DNA of 64,000 nucleotides from Serripes groenlandicus (GCA_031761405.1 JASEVX010000010.1:9334554-9398553); one strand, 5' to 3'; shown: positions 23,301 through 34,205, counted from the stretch's first letter. Numbers and translations: made by a program. Notes: generated by a model not told the origin, from the sequence alone.

Positions 23301-26255
23301 TCCATCACACAAAACAGAAGAGTCGAAGACACCCCGTATCTTGTCTGGCTTATGGGGATGGTATATGCCAAACAGAGGTAGGTACCAACACTCTTTTCCT
23401 GGTGGCAAAACAGGTGCAATTTCGGCGGCTCCGGACTTGAAAACCTGTTCCATGAATGCTAACATGTGTTGCTGCTTTAAAGTATTTTTACTCAAAGATG
23501 ATACTAAGGTTAATGCTCTCTTTAACACTAAAGCCCGATTGTTTGGTAACTTTGGTCGTGGAGTTTTAAAAGGAAGTGGTGCTTCCCAGTGACCATCGTT
23601 ATTCTTCACCATTCCATCCTCCATAATGGAAAGAAACTCATAGTCATTCTGTGACAAGCCGACACATTCATCCAAGCTTGAGGTTTTGAAAATATCTTCT
23701 TCAACCTTAAAGCTTTTAGTACATGGGTCAAATATGGTTGGACGTGTTGATTGCCAAAAGTCATTGTTAACACAAGTCTTAAACACATTAAGCTTTAACA
23801 CATTTGGTCTGTGGAACTGACCCAAACAAACCTCACCGATAATAACCCATCCTAGAGGCAGTTTCTGAGCAAATGGCAAATCTTTCGGTCCTATAATTTG
23901 CTCTTCAACATGAAATGCTTCCAAAACATCTCTTCCGATCAATAGACCAATCTCTGCTGTAGAGACTAAAGGGGGAATTTTATCACCCAGAGAAGATAAA
24001 TGAGAGTAATTCTTAGTCACATCTGGTGTTGGGATTTCAGATTTCATGCTAGGTATTTGGCACTCAATCAAACTTGGTAACAGCAACTGTTTAGAGCCAT
24101 CTATTGCCTGTACTACTATATCTGAAGCACATTTTCCATAAATTTTGGTGTTACCAGCACAAGAGTTCAATGAATATTGATGAACCTCACCAGAAATGTT
24201 TAAGTCTCTGAATAATTTGGGGCTGCCAAGCGTCTTGTTACTTTGGTCATCATGAACAGCGTAAGTTAAAAGGCGTTTGCCTGGCTGACTTTTAAGATGT
24301 ACTCTTACTAAAATTGTTTTAGCACATGATCTGCCAGAGAATTTGTCTCCACATAAAGTTGTACACTTAGATGCTATTGGGGTATTCTCCCCGCCATGAT
24401 TTGTAGACCCTGAAGACTGAGACTGTCTGTTTACATGCATGGCGGTATTATGATTCAAACTACCACAATCCTTGCACTTGACTTCAACTTGGCAATCACG
24501 AAATGCATGCGAATTAGTGCTACAACACTTGTAACACATTTTGTTTTCTTTCAAAATTCTTTTCCTTTCATCCAGAGTTTTATTTTTGAAAGCCCTACAG
24601 ACATTTAAAGGATGACCATTACCATGCAAGGGACAATAGGAATCGACTTTTTGTTGATCAACTTCAGTCTTAAAAACACTAACTTTCTTGTGTTTTGTTA
24701 CAGTATCACCAGAAGAATTTGAAATAACAAACCCTGGGTCATTGCAGCGAGTACTCAGTTCTCTGATAAACAAAACAAATTCACTAAAAGGAGGATAGGG
24801 TACTGAATGCAACCGTTTATACTTTGAAGCACGATCAAACCACTTTTGCTGTAGCCCATATGTGAGTTTAACCAAAACTTGATTCACACCTGCAGAGGTA
24901 TCATACTGTCCAAGCAGAGCTTTGTAGCGTTCATCTTCTTTCATGGACTCTATCTCGTTTAAAATATCTGCTAATTCATATAGAAGATGGAAATCTTTTT
25001 GTTTTTCTATTTTTGGAAAACATGCTATTTTTGCCTTAAGTGCTGCATCAATCAATTCTGGTCGACCATATCTCTCTTCAAGTCTTGCCCAAATTCTTGA
25101 TACTGCCAAGTCTGGGTTATTGGCATTTGCATTACGTAGACTCTTAGCTTGCGCTGATGACTTTGATCCAAGATATTTCACTAAAAGATCTAATTGCTCT
25201 CTAGAATTAACCCCAAGTTCAGAAATAATTGCCTTGAAATTCTCTTTCCATACTCGGAAGGATTCAGGTTGATCATTAAAGTTGGCAAACCTTGTCATCA
25301 ACAACTCTTTACGAATGAGGTAATTTGAAAAATCTTGAAATGGACTGCAGTTTGATTGTCCTTTATGAGGAGTAGAGGAAATTTTGTCCAGTTTATCAAA
25401 CTGTTGATCCTTTTTCACAATTTTAGTAGACAAGGGTTGAAATTCCTTGTTATCATGACCATTTACTGGATTCACATGGTCATATGTGGATTTCAATTCA
25501 TTTTGACTTTCTACATAGAATTCTGTTCGTGCTTTTTGAACTGTGTGTAAAGATTCACCTGATACCTTTGACCTAGTTTCAAATTCTTCATCAAAATAAA
25601 CTTGGTATTCAGCTTGAGCAACTGCTAAGTCTCTTTCTACTTCTAAAAGTTCTCTCTCTGCTTTAATTTCAAAAGTAGCCTTTTGTATTTCTGCTTGCCT
25701 TTTTTTAAAGTCTTTTTCTTTGCAAGCAAACTCATATTTTACCCGTGCAGCTTCCACTTTAGCCTTTTGGTGTGTGACGTATGACAATCTTGATAAATTT
25801 GAATTAACAGACTTGCTGCACACAGACTTTACACCTGTCACAGAAGGTGGTCTTTGATTGTTAATGATTTCATTTTCTAAATCTTTGTCGATATTGACCA
25901 GGACTGATAACACTTTCTGATTAACTTCCTTTTCTAATGTTTGTGCTGCTAATTTTTCTCGACTGCTTAAATCGCACGGATGACGTACAAGAAATTCTAC
26001 AAAGTCATAAACCTCGTCTTTATAGGCATCCAAGAGTTGTGATAAAGTGCTTTTAATGTTCTGAACATCACTGTATTTGTTTTTGGTTTCAAAGTTTTCT
26101 ATTTCTCTGTATATTTTGTTAGAAATTGAGAAAAGTTTTTGTTTGCGCGATTTGATCATACCAGACAAATACTCCTCTCCTCGTTCTGTTTGCTGCCTCT
26201 GTCTGTTGTAGTCGGTTTCCACCCCGAACCCTATGGAACTCGTCTCAGAAGCCAT
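20373..26255 (-). CDS. BEL/Pao Gag-Pol polyprotein, single frame
   Basis: 1960 aa. Residues ~1-260 are charged and helical (Gag, coiled-coil-like). A DUF1759-type Gag region spans ~300-500, followed by zinc-knuckle-like Cys/His clusters including CYKCCSTNSHAFRDC (~574-588) and CKDCGSLNHNTAMH. An aspartic-protease region (DUF1758) shows HDDQSNKTL near 669 in place of a textbook DSG/DTG. The reverse transcriptase has YVDD at 1094-1097. RNase H shows FADAS with D1277 and a later YYSDSK. The integrase has an HH-CC-type zinc site (HCKVQHQGR ... CVVCRKLRG) and a DDE core: D1657 (GIDTFGPW), D1724 (RSDRGTNF), E1774 (GGAWERL). The DUF5641 tail (VGDVVLLRD ... WPLGVV) closes it. Gag and Pol are fused with no stop or frameshift. 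The start is the first ATG after the LTR. Several antisense open frames inside are shadows. Confidence 0.95.
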   Translation of the reverse strand: MASETSSIGFGVETDYNRQRQQTERGEEYLSGMIKSRKQKLFSISNKIYREIENFETKNKYSDVQNIKSTLSQLLDAYKDEVYDFVEFLVRHPCDLSSREKLAAQTLEKEVNQKVLSVLVNIDKDLENEIINNQRPPSVTGVKSVCSKSVNSNLSRLSYVTHQKAKVEAARVKYEFACKEKDFKKRQAEIQKATFEIKAERELLEVERDLAVAQAEYQVYFDEEFETRSKVSGESLHTVQKARTEFYVESQNELKSTYDHVNPVNGHDNKEFQPLSTKIVKKDQQFDKLDKISSTPHKGQSNCSPFQDFSNYLIRKELLMTRFANFNDQPESFRVWKENFKAIISELGVNSREQLDLLVKYLGSKSSAQAKSLRNANANNPDLAVSRIWARLEERYGRPELIDAALKAKIACFPKIEKQKDFHLLYELADILNEIESMKEDERYKALLGQYDTSAGVNQVLVKLTYGLQQKWFDRASKYKRLHSVPYPPFSEFVLFIRELSTRCNDPGFVISNSSGDTVTKHKKVSVFKTEVDQQKVDSYCPLHGNGHPLNVCRAFKNKTLDERKRILKENKMCYKCCSTNSHAFRDCQVEVKCKDCGSLNHNTAMHVNRQSQSSGSTNHGGENTPIASKCTTLCGDKFSGRSCAKTILVRVHLKSQPGKRLLTYAVHDDQSNKTLGSPKLFRDLNISGEVHQYSLNSCAGNTKIYGKCASDIVVQAIDGSKQLLLPSLIECQIPSMKSEIPTPDVTKNYSHLSSLGDKIPPLVSTAEIGLLIGRDVLEAFHVEEQIIGPKDLPFAQKLPLGWVIIGEVCLGQFHRPNVLKLNVFKTCVNNDFWQSTRPTIFDPCTKSFKVEEDIFKTSSLDECVGLSQNDYEFLSIMEDGMVKNNDGHWEAPLPFKTPRPKLPNNRALVLKRALTLVSSLSKNTLKQQHMLAFMEQVFKSGAAEIAPVLPPGKECWYLPLFGIYHPHKPDKIRGVFDSSVLCDGHSLNDVLLSGPNLTNNLRGVLLRFRRDKIAVVSDIQQMFYSFFVNEKHRDFLRFFWFKNNDPQEKLIEYRMTVHVFGNTPSPAVATMGLRKAVANANKHIKNFVERDFYVDDGLSSCSTKDEAISLLQNAQQTLMENGMLKLHKIASNVPEVMDAFPIEDLDKNLRTLDIFEDELPLQASLGLSWDLNTDSFTFSLNIPVRPLTKRGILSSISSIFDPLGFLIPITISGRMLMREITSISDGWDQPLSEEFRIRFESWKNKLEEVKGLHFPRMFVTSSCSQADSLKIHIFADASEKAISAVAYVKTFHGSQSQVGFVMGKAKLSPQGGTTIPRLELCAAVLAVDLKEILAEQLDIQTSNFVYYSDSKVVLGYISNRTRRFYTYVTNRVQIILKSSNANQWHYVPSEKNPADSGTRDNFSPDDFSHSMWLLGPALLRDRSFTRELANGPSFGLVDEAGDNELRPEINVKITSVAPKLAEKFEKFSKLQSLVGAFSLLKRVCRAHKDNISIPKSGSVDDTGVMKFLFRTVQKDTFKKEIDLLKKKEVLPNSSSIISLSPFIDEQNLLRVGGRLKHADVNYSQQHPIIIPKNSHLASLLIRYYHCKVQHQGRLMTESAVRNGGIWIIGAKRSISSSIHKCVVCRKLRGKFLHQRMADLPVDRVTPGAPFTAVGIDTFGPWMIVARKTRGGLAESKRWAIIFTCLATRAVHIEVVEDMTSSAFINSLRRFMAIRGPIKELRSDRGTNFIGAIDDIGASSICVEKGLVHEHLRKNGIVWTFNPPHSSHMGGAWERLIGIARRILDAMLLNSPTQKLTHEILCTFMCEVSAIMNSRPIAPISYDPDNLIVITPAMLLTQKTEPLSSPTQSTDIREIYKSQWKYVQILSNTFWKRWRDNYLQSFQTRRKWANEQVNVNVGDVVLLRDKEQHRNNWPLGVVVKTFPSERDSRIRTVEVRVAKDGKTLNYIRPINELILLVNCE

Positions 26256-26301
26256 CTTGTGCGCGGGTCCTCCGTGGATGAGATTATGCAGGGTTTTTTA
26301 C

Positions 26302-27573
26302 TATTCTGCCCCTAACCTTGTTCATTGGATCGGACAGATAGATAACGGAGAAATGGTTTCCATGTATTAACTATTTAATCATCAGTTTCCACCAATTCAA
26401 CCGTAAAAACTGAAAATATACAATAACCCTAATAAACAAACAATTCTCAAATCTTTTACCTGAAACTTATATCTCACATGACACTAGAATCAATATTGTA
26501 GTATTGCAGACAGTTTGCCAACAATGTAGATCAAGATCAGACTGCACAGATGTGCAGTCTAATCTTGGCAACAACCTCAAAATGCATGACTGCGTGTCAA
26601 GGGTCAAAAACATGTCAAATATAATAATCTGTCCAAAATAAAACTCAAGTGCAAGTATAAACCAAGCAACTGAATAAGTTTGTGCTCAGATTAGATTGCA
26701 AAGGATTAAATTGGAGGCTAGACTAGCACAAGTTGAACCTATTGAACTAAACTGTAATATCATTCATAATGCTTTTATGCAAATGACCCTGTATTTATTG
26801 TTATACAACATTACATAATATTCTAATTCTATGTTGAGTAAATCTTGCCGATGAATACACAACTTTCAACCCATCACCACTCTGCCATGTGCTTTACTAC
26901 CCTGTGGTATAAAACTTATGAAAACATTGTTGGTTAATGAGACACTGCTCATAATGAGCAATCTCCCCTTCACCACAATGCTTTCAATCCAAAAACACAA
27001 TATCAGTTCACCTATATGTTAATTTTAAATGTCTGCAGACCTTTACAACTTGGAAAAGTCCAAAACTTTGTCATCTAGTTATGGGTTAAACACAGAGAAC
27101 AGAAAACGAAAGTAGAAGTATCAAAACTATTTGTTATACCAAAACCAGTCTCATTGTTGCACCTTGCATATATATGCATACCACAAAACAATGTAAACCC
27201 CTTTTAGTATGATTGAACATCTTTCCTTGTTAGTTTACCAGTACCAGACAAAGAAATAAGACGACTTGAAAAGTTGCTCAACTAACCGGTACAATAAATT
27301 ATGCAGATAATGTCCATATTCTTACAGAATAGCTAAATAAAGGTACATAATGATATCCAAAATAACTTCAAAAAACTTATTAGACACATTAAAACTATTT
27401 AACTTACACCCTGGAGCCTGTAGAGGCATTTTTTCAACAGCTAAACTGTTTATGAAGCGCCATGAGGTGATTCCTTTCATTTCCGGCAAGAAATTGGGAC
27501 AGGTCTAAAACACGGACCGTCTTCTTAATGGGCCGTGTCTAAAACGCGTACCAATTTATATCGAGGCAGAACA
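26302..27573 (-). repeat. 5' LTR of the BEL element
   Basis: Partner of the 3' LTR, same 1272-bp length. As the upstream LTR on the minus strand it should hold the promoter and transcription start, but I did not fix a TATA box. Confidence 0.95.
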
Positions 27574-27578
27574 GTAGT
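27574..27578. repeat. 5-bp target-site duplication, right copy (GTAGT)
   Basis: Repeat of 18696-18700, directly after the 5' LTR boundary. Confidence 0.9.
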
Positions 27579-27681
27579 GTGTGTATGAACAACTGTTTGT
27601 CAGAAGCTTCGTTAAATTTGGAAACAGTGCAAATTTTGGATTAGACCACACCGAGTGCAGGATGATATTAATTTACGGTAG
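27579..27681. repeat. Unit B upstream flank remnant
   Basis: CAGAAGCTTCGTT, then TTGGATTAGACCACACCGAG and GCAGGATGATATTAAT, matches 31400-31475 of unit C. It then joins directly to receptor 3' coding sequence, so several kilobases of upstream DNA and the 5' part of the gene are missing at this junction. Confidence 0.75.
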
Positions 27682-27957
27682 ATTTACATATATACCTGTT
27701 TTTTCTACAATACATACTTGATTCCAAAACAGAAAATAGGGTCAACAAAGAAACAGCTAAAGCACGTTATAAAAACGGACCTCAATATTGTACACAAAGA
27801 GACAGGGTTGAACCTGTTCGGCTGGATATGTTTACAGGAAAATGAAATACAATTCGCATCGAACTTATTTTATAAATCATGGAAATTCAGACCCTTTGGA
27901 AATGCCGATAAATGGCATATGTTAATTTTACTAAGTGAACAAATAAATGGAAAATAA
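27682..27957 (+). pseudogene. 3' fragment of a duplicated Mab-21/cGLR gene
   Basis: Similar to codons ~627-718 of the gene at 10658-12814. Shared residues include HKETGLNLFGWICLQ (HRETGLNLVGWICLQ in the intact gene), the KPF/RPFGNA-KWHM block and the Lys-Gly-Glu/Asn-Gly-Lys end. The terminal stop sits at the equivalent place. Everything 5' of this, including the catalytic half, is absent. A 79-codon frame stays open from 27718, so the fragment is either recent or lightly constrained. The satellite starts directly after it, as it does after the intact gene. Confidence 0.9.
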
Positions 27958-27974
27958 GCTGAAAACCAAAAAGA

Positions 27975-30245
27975 CCAATGATTGAGATCTTAAGGCATCT
28001 GCTTACAGTCAATATTTAGGTTCTGTATAATTCTCATCTTTCGATTTAAGATCTTAAGGCATCTGCTACAGTCAATATTTAGGTGAGTCTCTATGATTTT
28101 CCTCTTTTGATTAAAGATCTTAATGTATCTTCTTACAGTCAATATATCGGTGTATGATTCTCCTCTTGCGATTTAAGATTTTAAGGCATCTTCTACAGTC
28201 AATATTTAGGTGAGTGTGTAGGATTCTCCTCTTACGATTAAAGATCTTAATGTATCTTCTTACAGTCAATATATTGGTGTATGATTCTCCTCTTTCGATT
28301 AAAGATCTTAAGGCATCTTCTACAGTCAATATTTAGGTGAGTGTGTATGATTCTCCTCTTTCGATTAAAGATCTTAATGTATCTTCTTACAGTCAATATA
28401 TTGGTGTATGATTCTCCTCTTTCGATTACAGATCTTAAGGCATCTTCTACAGTCAATATTTAGGTGAGTGTGTATGATTCTCCTCTTTCGATTAAAGATC
28501 TTAATGTATCTTCTTACAGTCAATATATTGGTGTATGATTCTCCTCTTTCGATTAAAGATCTTAATGTATCTTCTTACAGTCAATATAGTGGTGTATGAT
28601 TCTCCTCTTTCGATTTAAGATCTTAAGGCATCTTCTACAGTCAATAGTTAGGTGAGTGTGTATGATTCTCCTCTTTCGATTAAAGATCTTAATATATCTT
28701 CTTACAGTCAATATATTGGTGTATGATTCTCTTCTTTCGATTAAAGATCTTAAGGCATCTTCTACAGTCAATAGTTAGGTGAGTGTGTATGATTCTCCTC
28801 TTTCGATTAAAGATCTTAATGTATCTTCTTACAGTCACAATATTGGTGTATGATTCTCCTCTTTCGATTAAAGATCTTAAGGCATCTTCTACAGTCAATA
28901 TTTAGGTGAGTGTGTATGATTCTCCTTTTTCGATTAAAGATCTTAATGTATCTTCTTACAGTCAATATAGTGGTGTATGATTCTCCTCTTTCGATTTAAG
29001 ATCTTAAGGCATCTTCTACAGTCAATAGTTAGGTGAGTGTGTATGATTCTCCTCTTTCGATTAAAGATCTTAATGTATCTTCTTACAGTCAATATATTGG
29101 TGTATGATTCTCCTCTTTCGATTAAAGATCTTAATGTATCTTCTTACAGTCAATATAGTGGTGTATGATTCTCCTCTTTCGTTTTAAGATCTTAAGGCGT
29201 CTTCTACAGTCAATAGTTAGGTGAGTGTGTATGATTCTCCTCTTTCGATTAAAGATCTTAATGTATCTTCTTACAGTCAATATATTGCTGTATGATTCTC
29301 CTCTTTCGATTAAAGATCTTAAGGCATCTTCTACAGTCAATATTCAGGTGAGTGTGTATGATTCTCCTCTTTCGATTAAAGATCTTAATGTATCTTCTTA
29401 CAGTCAATATATTGGTGTATGATTCTCCTCTTTCGATTAAAGATCTTAAGGCATCTTCTACAGTCAATATTTAGGTGAGTGTGTATGATTCTCCTCTTTC
29501 GATTAAAGATCTTAATGTATCTTCTTACAGTCAATATATTGTTGTATGATTCTCCTCTTTTGATTAAAGATCTTAATGTATCTTCTTACAGTCAATATAG
29601 TGGTGTATGATTCTCCTCTTGCGATTTAAGATTTTAAGGCATCTTCTTACAGTCAATATTTTGATGTATGATTCTCCTCTTGCGATTACAGATCTTAAGG
29701 CATCTTCTTACAGTCAATATTTAGGTGAGTCTCTATGATTCTCCTCTTGCGTCAATATTTAGGTCAGTCTCTATGATTCTCTTCTTGCGATTTCAGATAT
29801 TAAGGCATCTTTTTACAGTCAATATTTAGGTGAGTCTGTATGCTTCTCCTCTTGCAATTTGAGATCTTAAGAGATCTTCTTACAGTCAATATTAAGGTGA
29901 GTCTGTATGATTCTCCTCTTGTAATTTGAGATCTTAAGAGATCTTCTTACAGTCAATATTTAGGTGAGTCTGTATGATTCTCCTCTTGCAATTTGAGATC
30001 TTAAGAGATCTTCTTACAGTCAATAGGTGAGTCTGTATGATTCTCCTCTTGTAGTTTGAGATCTTAAGAGATCTTCTTACAGTCAATAGGTGAGTCTGTA
30101 TGATTCTCCTCTTGTAATTTGAGATCTTAAGAGATCTTCTTACAGTCAATAGGTGGGTCTGTATGATTCTCCTCTTGCAGTTCTTAAGAGATCTTCTTAC
30201 AGTCAATATTTAGGTGAGTCTGTATAATTCTCATCTGGCGATTTG
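27975..30245. repeat. Satellite with a 127-bp dimeric higher-order unit
   Basis: Alternating 66-bp (GCATCTTCTACAGTCAATAT type) and 61-bp (GTATCTTCTTACAGTCAATA type) monomers give a 127-bp repeat over most of the array. From about 29750 shorter variants with AGAGATCTTCTTACAGTC take over. Related to the 67-bp satellite at 12930-14350 and in the same position relative to receptor coding sequence. The repeated ~69-codon minus-strand frames in it are artefacts. Confidence 0.95.
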
Positions 30246-30254
30246 AGACTATTG

Positions 30255-31350
30255 GTATCGATCAAACGGTTATAGAGTGAATGAAAATGCAGCTTTTATC
30301 TATGTCTTAAAGCGGACATGAAAGATCACGGCTCTGCTTTACGTTGAAAACCTCGTATAGACTCGATGATGTCCATCCAAACCCTTAAGAGAACGATACT
30401 GTGAATAACAGATTTTGCATATTTTACTTTAAGCACTGAATCGCATGTGTCTTCACTGTTCGTTTGTGCAGCATAATATATGTTCACCCTACTCGGGTCA
30501 TATTGAACTATTGTCAATTCTCAGAAAGGTCGGGTCGGGGTTCTAACAGAAAATATCCTGATTTTGATTTCGCACCGGATCAGGCAGATCTGTCTATTTC
30601 ATGATCAAAGTTGTATCTATGTCTTAAAGCGTGGTTCCTTTTTACGCAAAACAGCCGTAAAGTGTTCGGTGATTTCCGTACGAGATCGGTATTTGTTAAC
30701 AGTACACATACATATTCCTAGTGTGTCATTAGATATTTACCACCTTTGTAATCTCTACTAAATGAATCATGCTCCAGACTGATCTACATGCAGCCCACAC
30801 TAATACACAAAGGTCAGGTCAGGTAAACAGTGTCGAGTTATATAAACTAATCTCCGTTTTCTATCTAATGAGGCGTGTTCCAGACTCAACTACGTGTAGC
30901 TCACACTAATACACAGAGGTCAGGGTGGGGTCAACATTGAGCCATGTTCCAATCTAAACTACGAGTAACTGACAATAATATACAGAGGTCAAACTTGTTC
31001 AGTAATACTTTTCTCTTCTTTACCAAATGAGACGTGCTCCAGACTAAACCACGTAGTTTACACAATAATACACAGAGGACTTGGTTAGTTTAACATTGTT
31101 GAGTAATACATGTATGTCTCTCTTCTTAATCAAATGAGTTGTTTTCCAGACTTAACTACGTGTAGCTCTCAATAATACACATATATTATGATCAGGTCAA
31201 CATCGTCATGTAATACGTCTCCCTTCTTCACCAAATGAGCTAAGCTCAAGACTCAAACCAACCTAATTGTGTTTGTAAGATCTTGTCGAGTAATACGCCT
31301 TGATTTTCTACCAAATGAGCCGTGCTTCAGACTCAAAACCTTTGAATGCT
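30255..31350. repeat. Unit B downstream flank, paralogous to 16188-18695
   Basis: First part pairs with 16188-16470 and 17890-18000. From 30762 about six diverged ~100-bp repeats follow, each with a form of CTTCTTTACCAAATGAG, GTGCTCCAGACT, TACGTGTAG and AATACACAGAGGTCA. No gene. Confidence 0.75.
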
Positions 31351-31379
31351 ATTTGTTAGAACTGCCTATTGATCCATGC

Positions 31380-32819
31380 TACAAAAATGAAAGTTAACTT
31401 TGTTTGTTAGAAGCTTCGTTTCAAATGTTCAACTGTGCACATTCGGATTAAACCACGCCGAGTGCAGGGTGATATTAATCTACTATTGTCGAACATCATT
31501 TAAGGTTGTGTTATTTTATATCTTTTGATGATAATATATAAAGAACTACTGAACTGATATAACTAACATGTGTTTATTCAATGATTACTAAAACTAGAGT
31601 CACGATACAATCGTAAAGTAATACATTTATACAGAATACAATATATACATGAAGGGATATAATCAATACAATACGTATTATACATATACAATACAAAGTA
31701 ACAGAGTAGTCTCTCTTTCACCTTAACACTAGTGCAGTGGTTGAATAATGTACTCCTGAGTCCTCGGTTAATCCTTATTGTTCACAATTATCAAACGACT
31801 CGTCTCAGTGAGTTAGGCGATTGTTTTGAGTACCCACAATGTAGTGTTTAATTCAGTACTTAAACGATTGTTTGTAAGCAATGGCAAATTTATTCAGGAC
31901 TCCTTACCAATGGCTCCGGCCTAAATGATCACTACATTTTATATTTGATATTGGAATAATCTACTGATCTTTTGAGTACCTAGTAGTACAACATAGTATT
32001 AAGTAATAAAAGATGTATTGTGGAGCAATATTCATTAATTCAGATCCTTTAATTATATGACTGAATGATCAATACGGTCAAATAAACATTTCTTGTAGCA
32101 TTGTGGCTGCATATTTCACTTAGTATGGAGAAACTGATTACCTAACACAGAAGCGAATTAAACATAGGCATTTTATTTTTCAATGCCAGGTAAATAAAAT
32201 GTAATATAACTTTTAGCATATCTTGGCAGGACTAAAAAGCAGAACATTGTATATTTGATATTGGAATTTTGTAAATCTACTGACCTTTTTGAGTACCAAC
32301 TACATAGTGTGTTATTCAATAATAAAATATATATTGTGTAGCAATAGTCAATTATTCAGATCTTACTGAATGACTTAATGATCAAAACGATCTTATAACA
32401 TTTTATATTCTATATTGGAATTTTGTTAATTTACTGATCTTTTGAGTACTCACAACATAGTGTTTAATTTAGTAATTAAAGATATATTGTTGTGCAGTGG
32501 TCAGTTCATTAAGGACTCATGACCAAGGCCTCTGGTCTCCATAACCAATAAGGTAATTGAAAACTTTATATTTGATATGTTATATGTGTATAATTTCTAA
32601 TAGTTTGAATAACCACAACATAGGGCGTAATTTGGAATAAAAGAGCAATGATCAATTTATTCAGGACTCAAATCTAACTGCCGTAACAAAATCAAATAGA
32701 GCACAGTTAAAATGAATAGTTTAAATGGTATGCAATATTCAGAATTCATCAAAAAGCTACAAGGATGTGGCGCGTATGGTATGTGGCATACCATACCGGT
32801 GCTGTCACCATTCTTAGTA
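31380..32819. repeat. Unit C upstream flank, no gene
   Basis: Matches the flank upstream of the intact receptor gene (8560-9545). Within it a diverged ~190-bp repeat recurs (TTTGATATTGGAATTTTGT, CTACTGATCTTTTGAGTAC, CACAACATAGTG) around 31790-32690. Confidence 0.7.
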
Positions 32820-34205
32820 GAGTGACCATAGTGCTGTTGAAAGTACCATTCGCCGTGATTTAATTGAAATCATATGGAAAACGGACGAGACCCATTCATC
32901 GTAAAATAAGCGTAGTATTGTTGAAAGCAGACTATCACCACTATAAGCGGTGAAGGTATACTACTGTTGACAGTAGAGTAATCACCATTTTCAGTGGTGT
33001 AGGTATACTATTGTTGTAAGCGATGACAACACAGTTCTAAGTGATAAGCTATACTACTGTTGAAATTGAGTTAGTAATATTCGGAATGGTGTAGGTATAA
33101 TACTGCTGTAAGAAGTGTAAACAAAGTTATAAGTGATATAGCTATACAACTATACAACATGTTGAAAACAGGTACAAAATGTTCTTAGTGATGCCACTAA
33201 AATACTGGTGAAAGTAAACTTAACAACACTCTGAGTGGTGTAACTATAAAACTTCTAAAGTAAAAAAAGCACCGTTCTGAGTGGTGTAGGTATAGTTCTG
33301 TTGAGTGCAGATTAAATACCATTAATGGTGCAACAATAATACTGTTGAACGCAGAGTATATACCATTCTGAGTGGTGTAACTATAATACTGTTGAAAGCA
33401 GAGTATATACCATTCTGAGTGGTGTTACTATAATACTGTTGAAAGCAGAGTATATACCATTCTGAGTGGTGTAACTATAATACTGTTGAAAGCAGAGTAT
33501 ATACCATTCTGAGTGGTGTTACTATAATACTGTTGAAAGCAGAGTATATACCATTCTGAGTGGTGTAACTATAATACTGTTGAAAGCAGAGTTTATACCA
33601 TTCTGAGTGGTGTAACTAATATACTGTTGAAAGCAGAGTATATACCATTCTGAGTGGTGTTACTATAATACTGTTGAAAGCAGAGTATATACCATTCTGA
33701 GTGGTGTTACTATAATACTGTTGAAAGCAGAGTATATACCATTCTGAGTGGTGTTACTATAATACTGTTGAAAGCAGAGTATATACCATTCTGAGTGGTG
33801 TAACTATAATACTGTTGAGAGCAGAGTATATACCATTATGAGTGGTGTTACTATAATACTGTTGAAAGCAGAGTTTATACCATTCTGAGTGGTGTTCCTA
33901 TAATACTGTTGAAAGCAGAGTATATACCATTCTGAGTGGTGTTACTATAATACTGTTGAAAGCAGAGTATATACCATTCTGAGTGGTGTTACTATAATAC
34001 TGTTGAAAGCAGAGTATATACCAAACTGAGTGGTGTTACTATAATACTGTTGAAAGCAGAGTATATACCATTCTGAGTGGTGTAACTATAATACTGTTGA
34101 AAGCAGATTATATACCATTCTGAGTGGTGTAACTAATATACTGTTGAAAGAAGAGTACACTCTATTCTGAGTGGTGTAACTATAATACTGTTGAAAGCAG
34201 AGTCA
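32820..34205. repeat. 47-bp minisatellite, ~18 regular copies after a degenerate start
   Basis: From about 33330 the unit GTTGAAAGCAGAGTATATAC then CATTCTGAGTGGTGTTACTA is nearly uniform at ~47-bp spacing. Earlier copies are diverged and match the arrays near 7400 and 9750. No receptor coding sequence follows it here, unlike in unit A. Confidence 0.95.

Larger units (their letters stand above)
18701..27573 (-). mobile_element. Complete BEL/Pao LTR retrotransposon (8873 bp)
   Basis: Flanked by GTAGT target duplications, with two 1272-bp LTRs that appear identical by eye, a purine tract before the 3' LTR, and one uninterrupted gag-pol frame of 1960 codons on the minus strand. Read 5' to 3' the LTR starts TGTTCTGCC and ends GGCAGAATA, an imperfect terminal inverted repeat. 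Only 46 bp separate the 5' LTR from the start codon; I could not identify a tRNA primer-binding site there. Identical LTRs and an intact frame mark a very recent insertion that may be competent. It interrupts the duplicated receptor locus between two blocks that remain close together in the paralogous unit near 31340-31400. Confidence 0.96.

Noticed and set aside
20431..25550. Plus-strand frames of 64-124 codons
   Set aside because: All antisense to the BEL gag-pol gene and without independent features.
28120..30206. Series of 60-90-codon minus-strand frames (TVEDALRSLIERGES type)
   Set aside because: Each repeats every 127 bp within the satellite; these are translations of repeat units.
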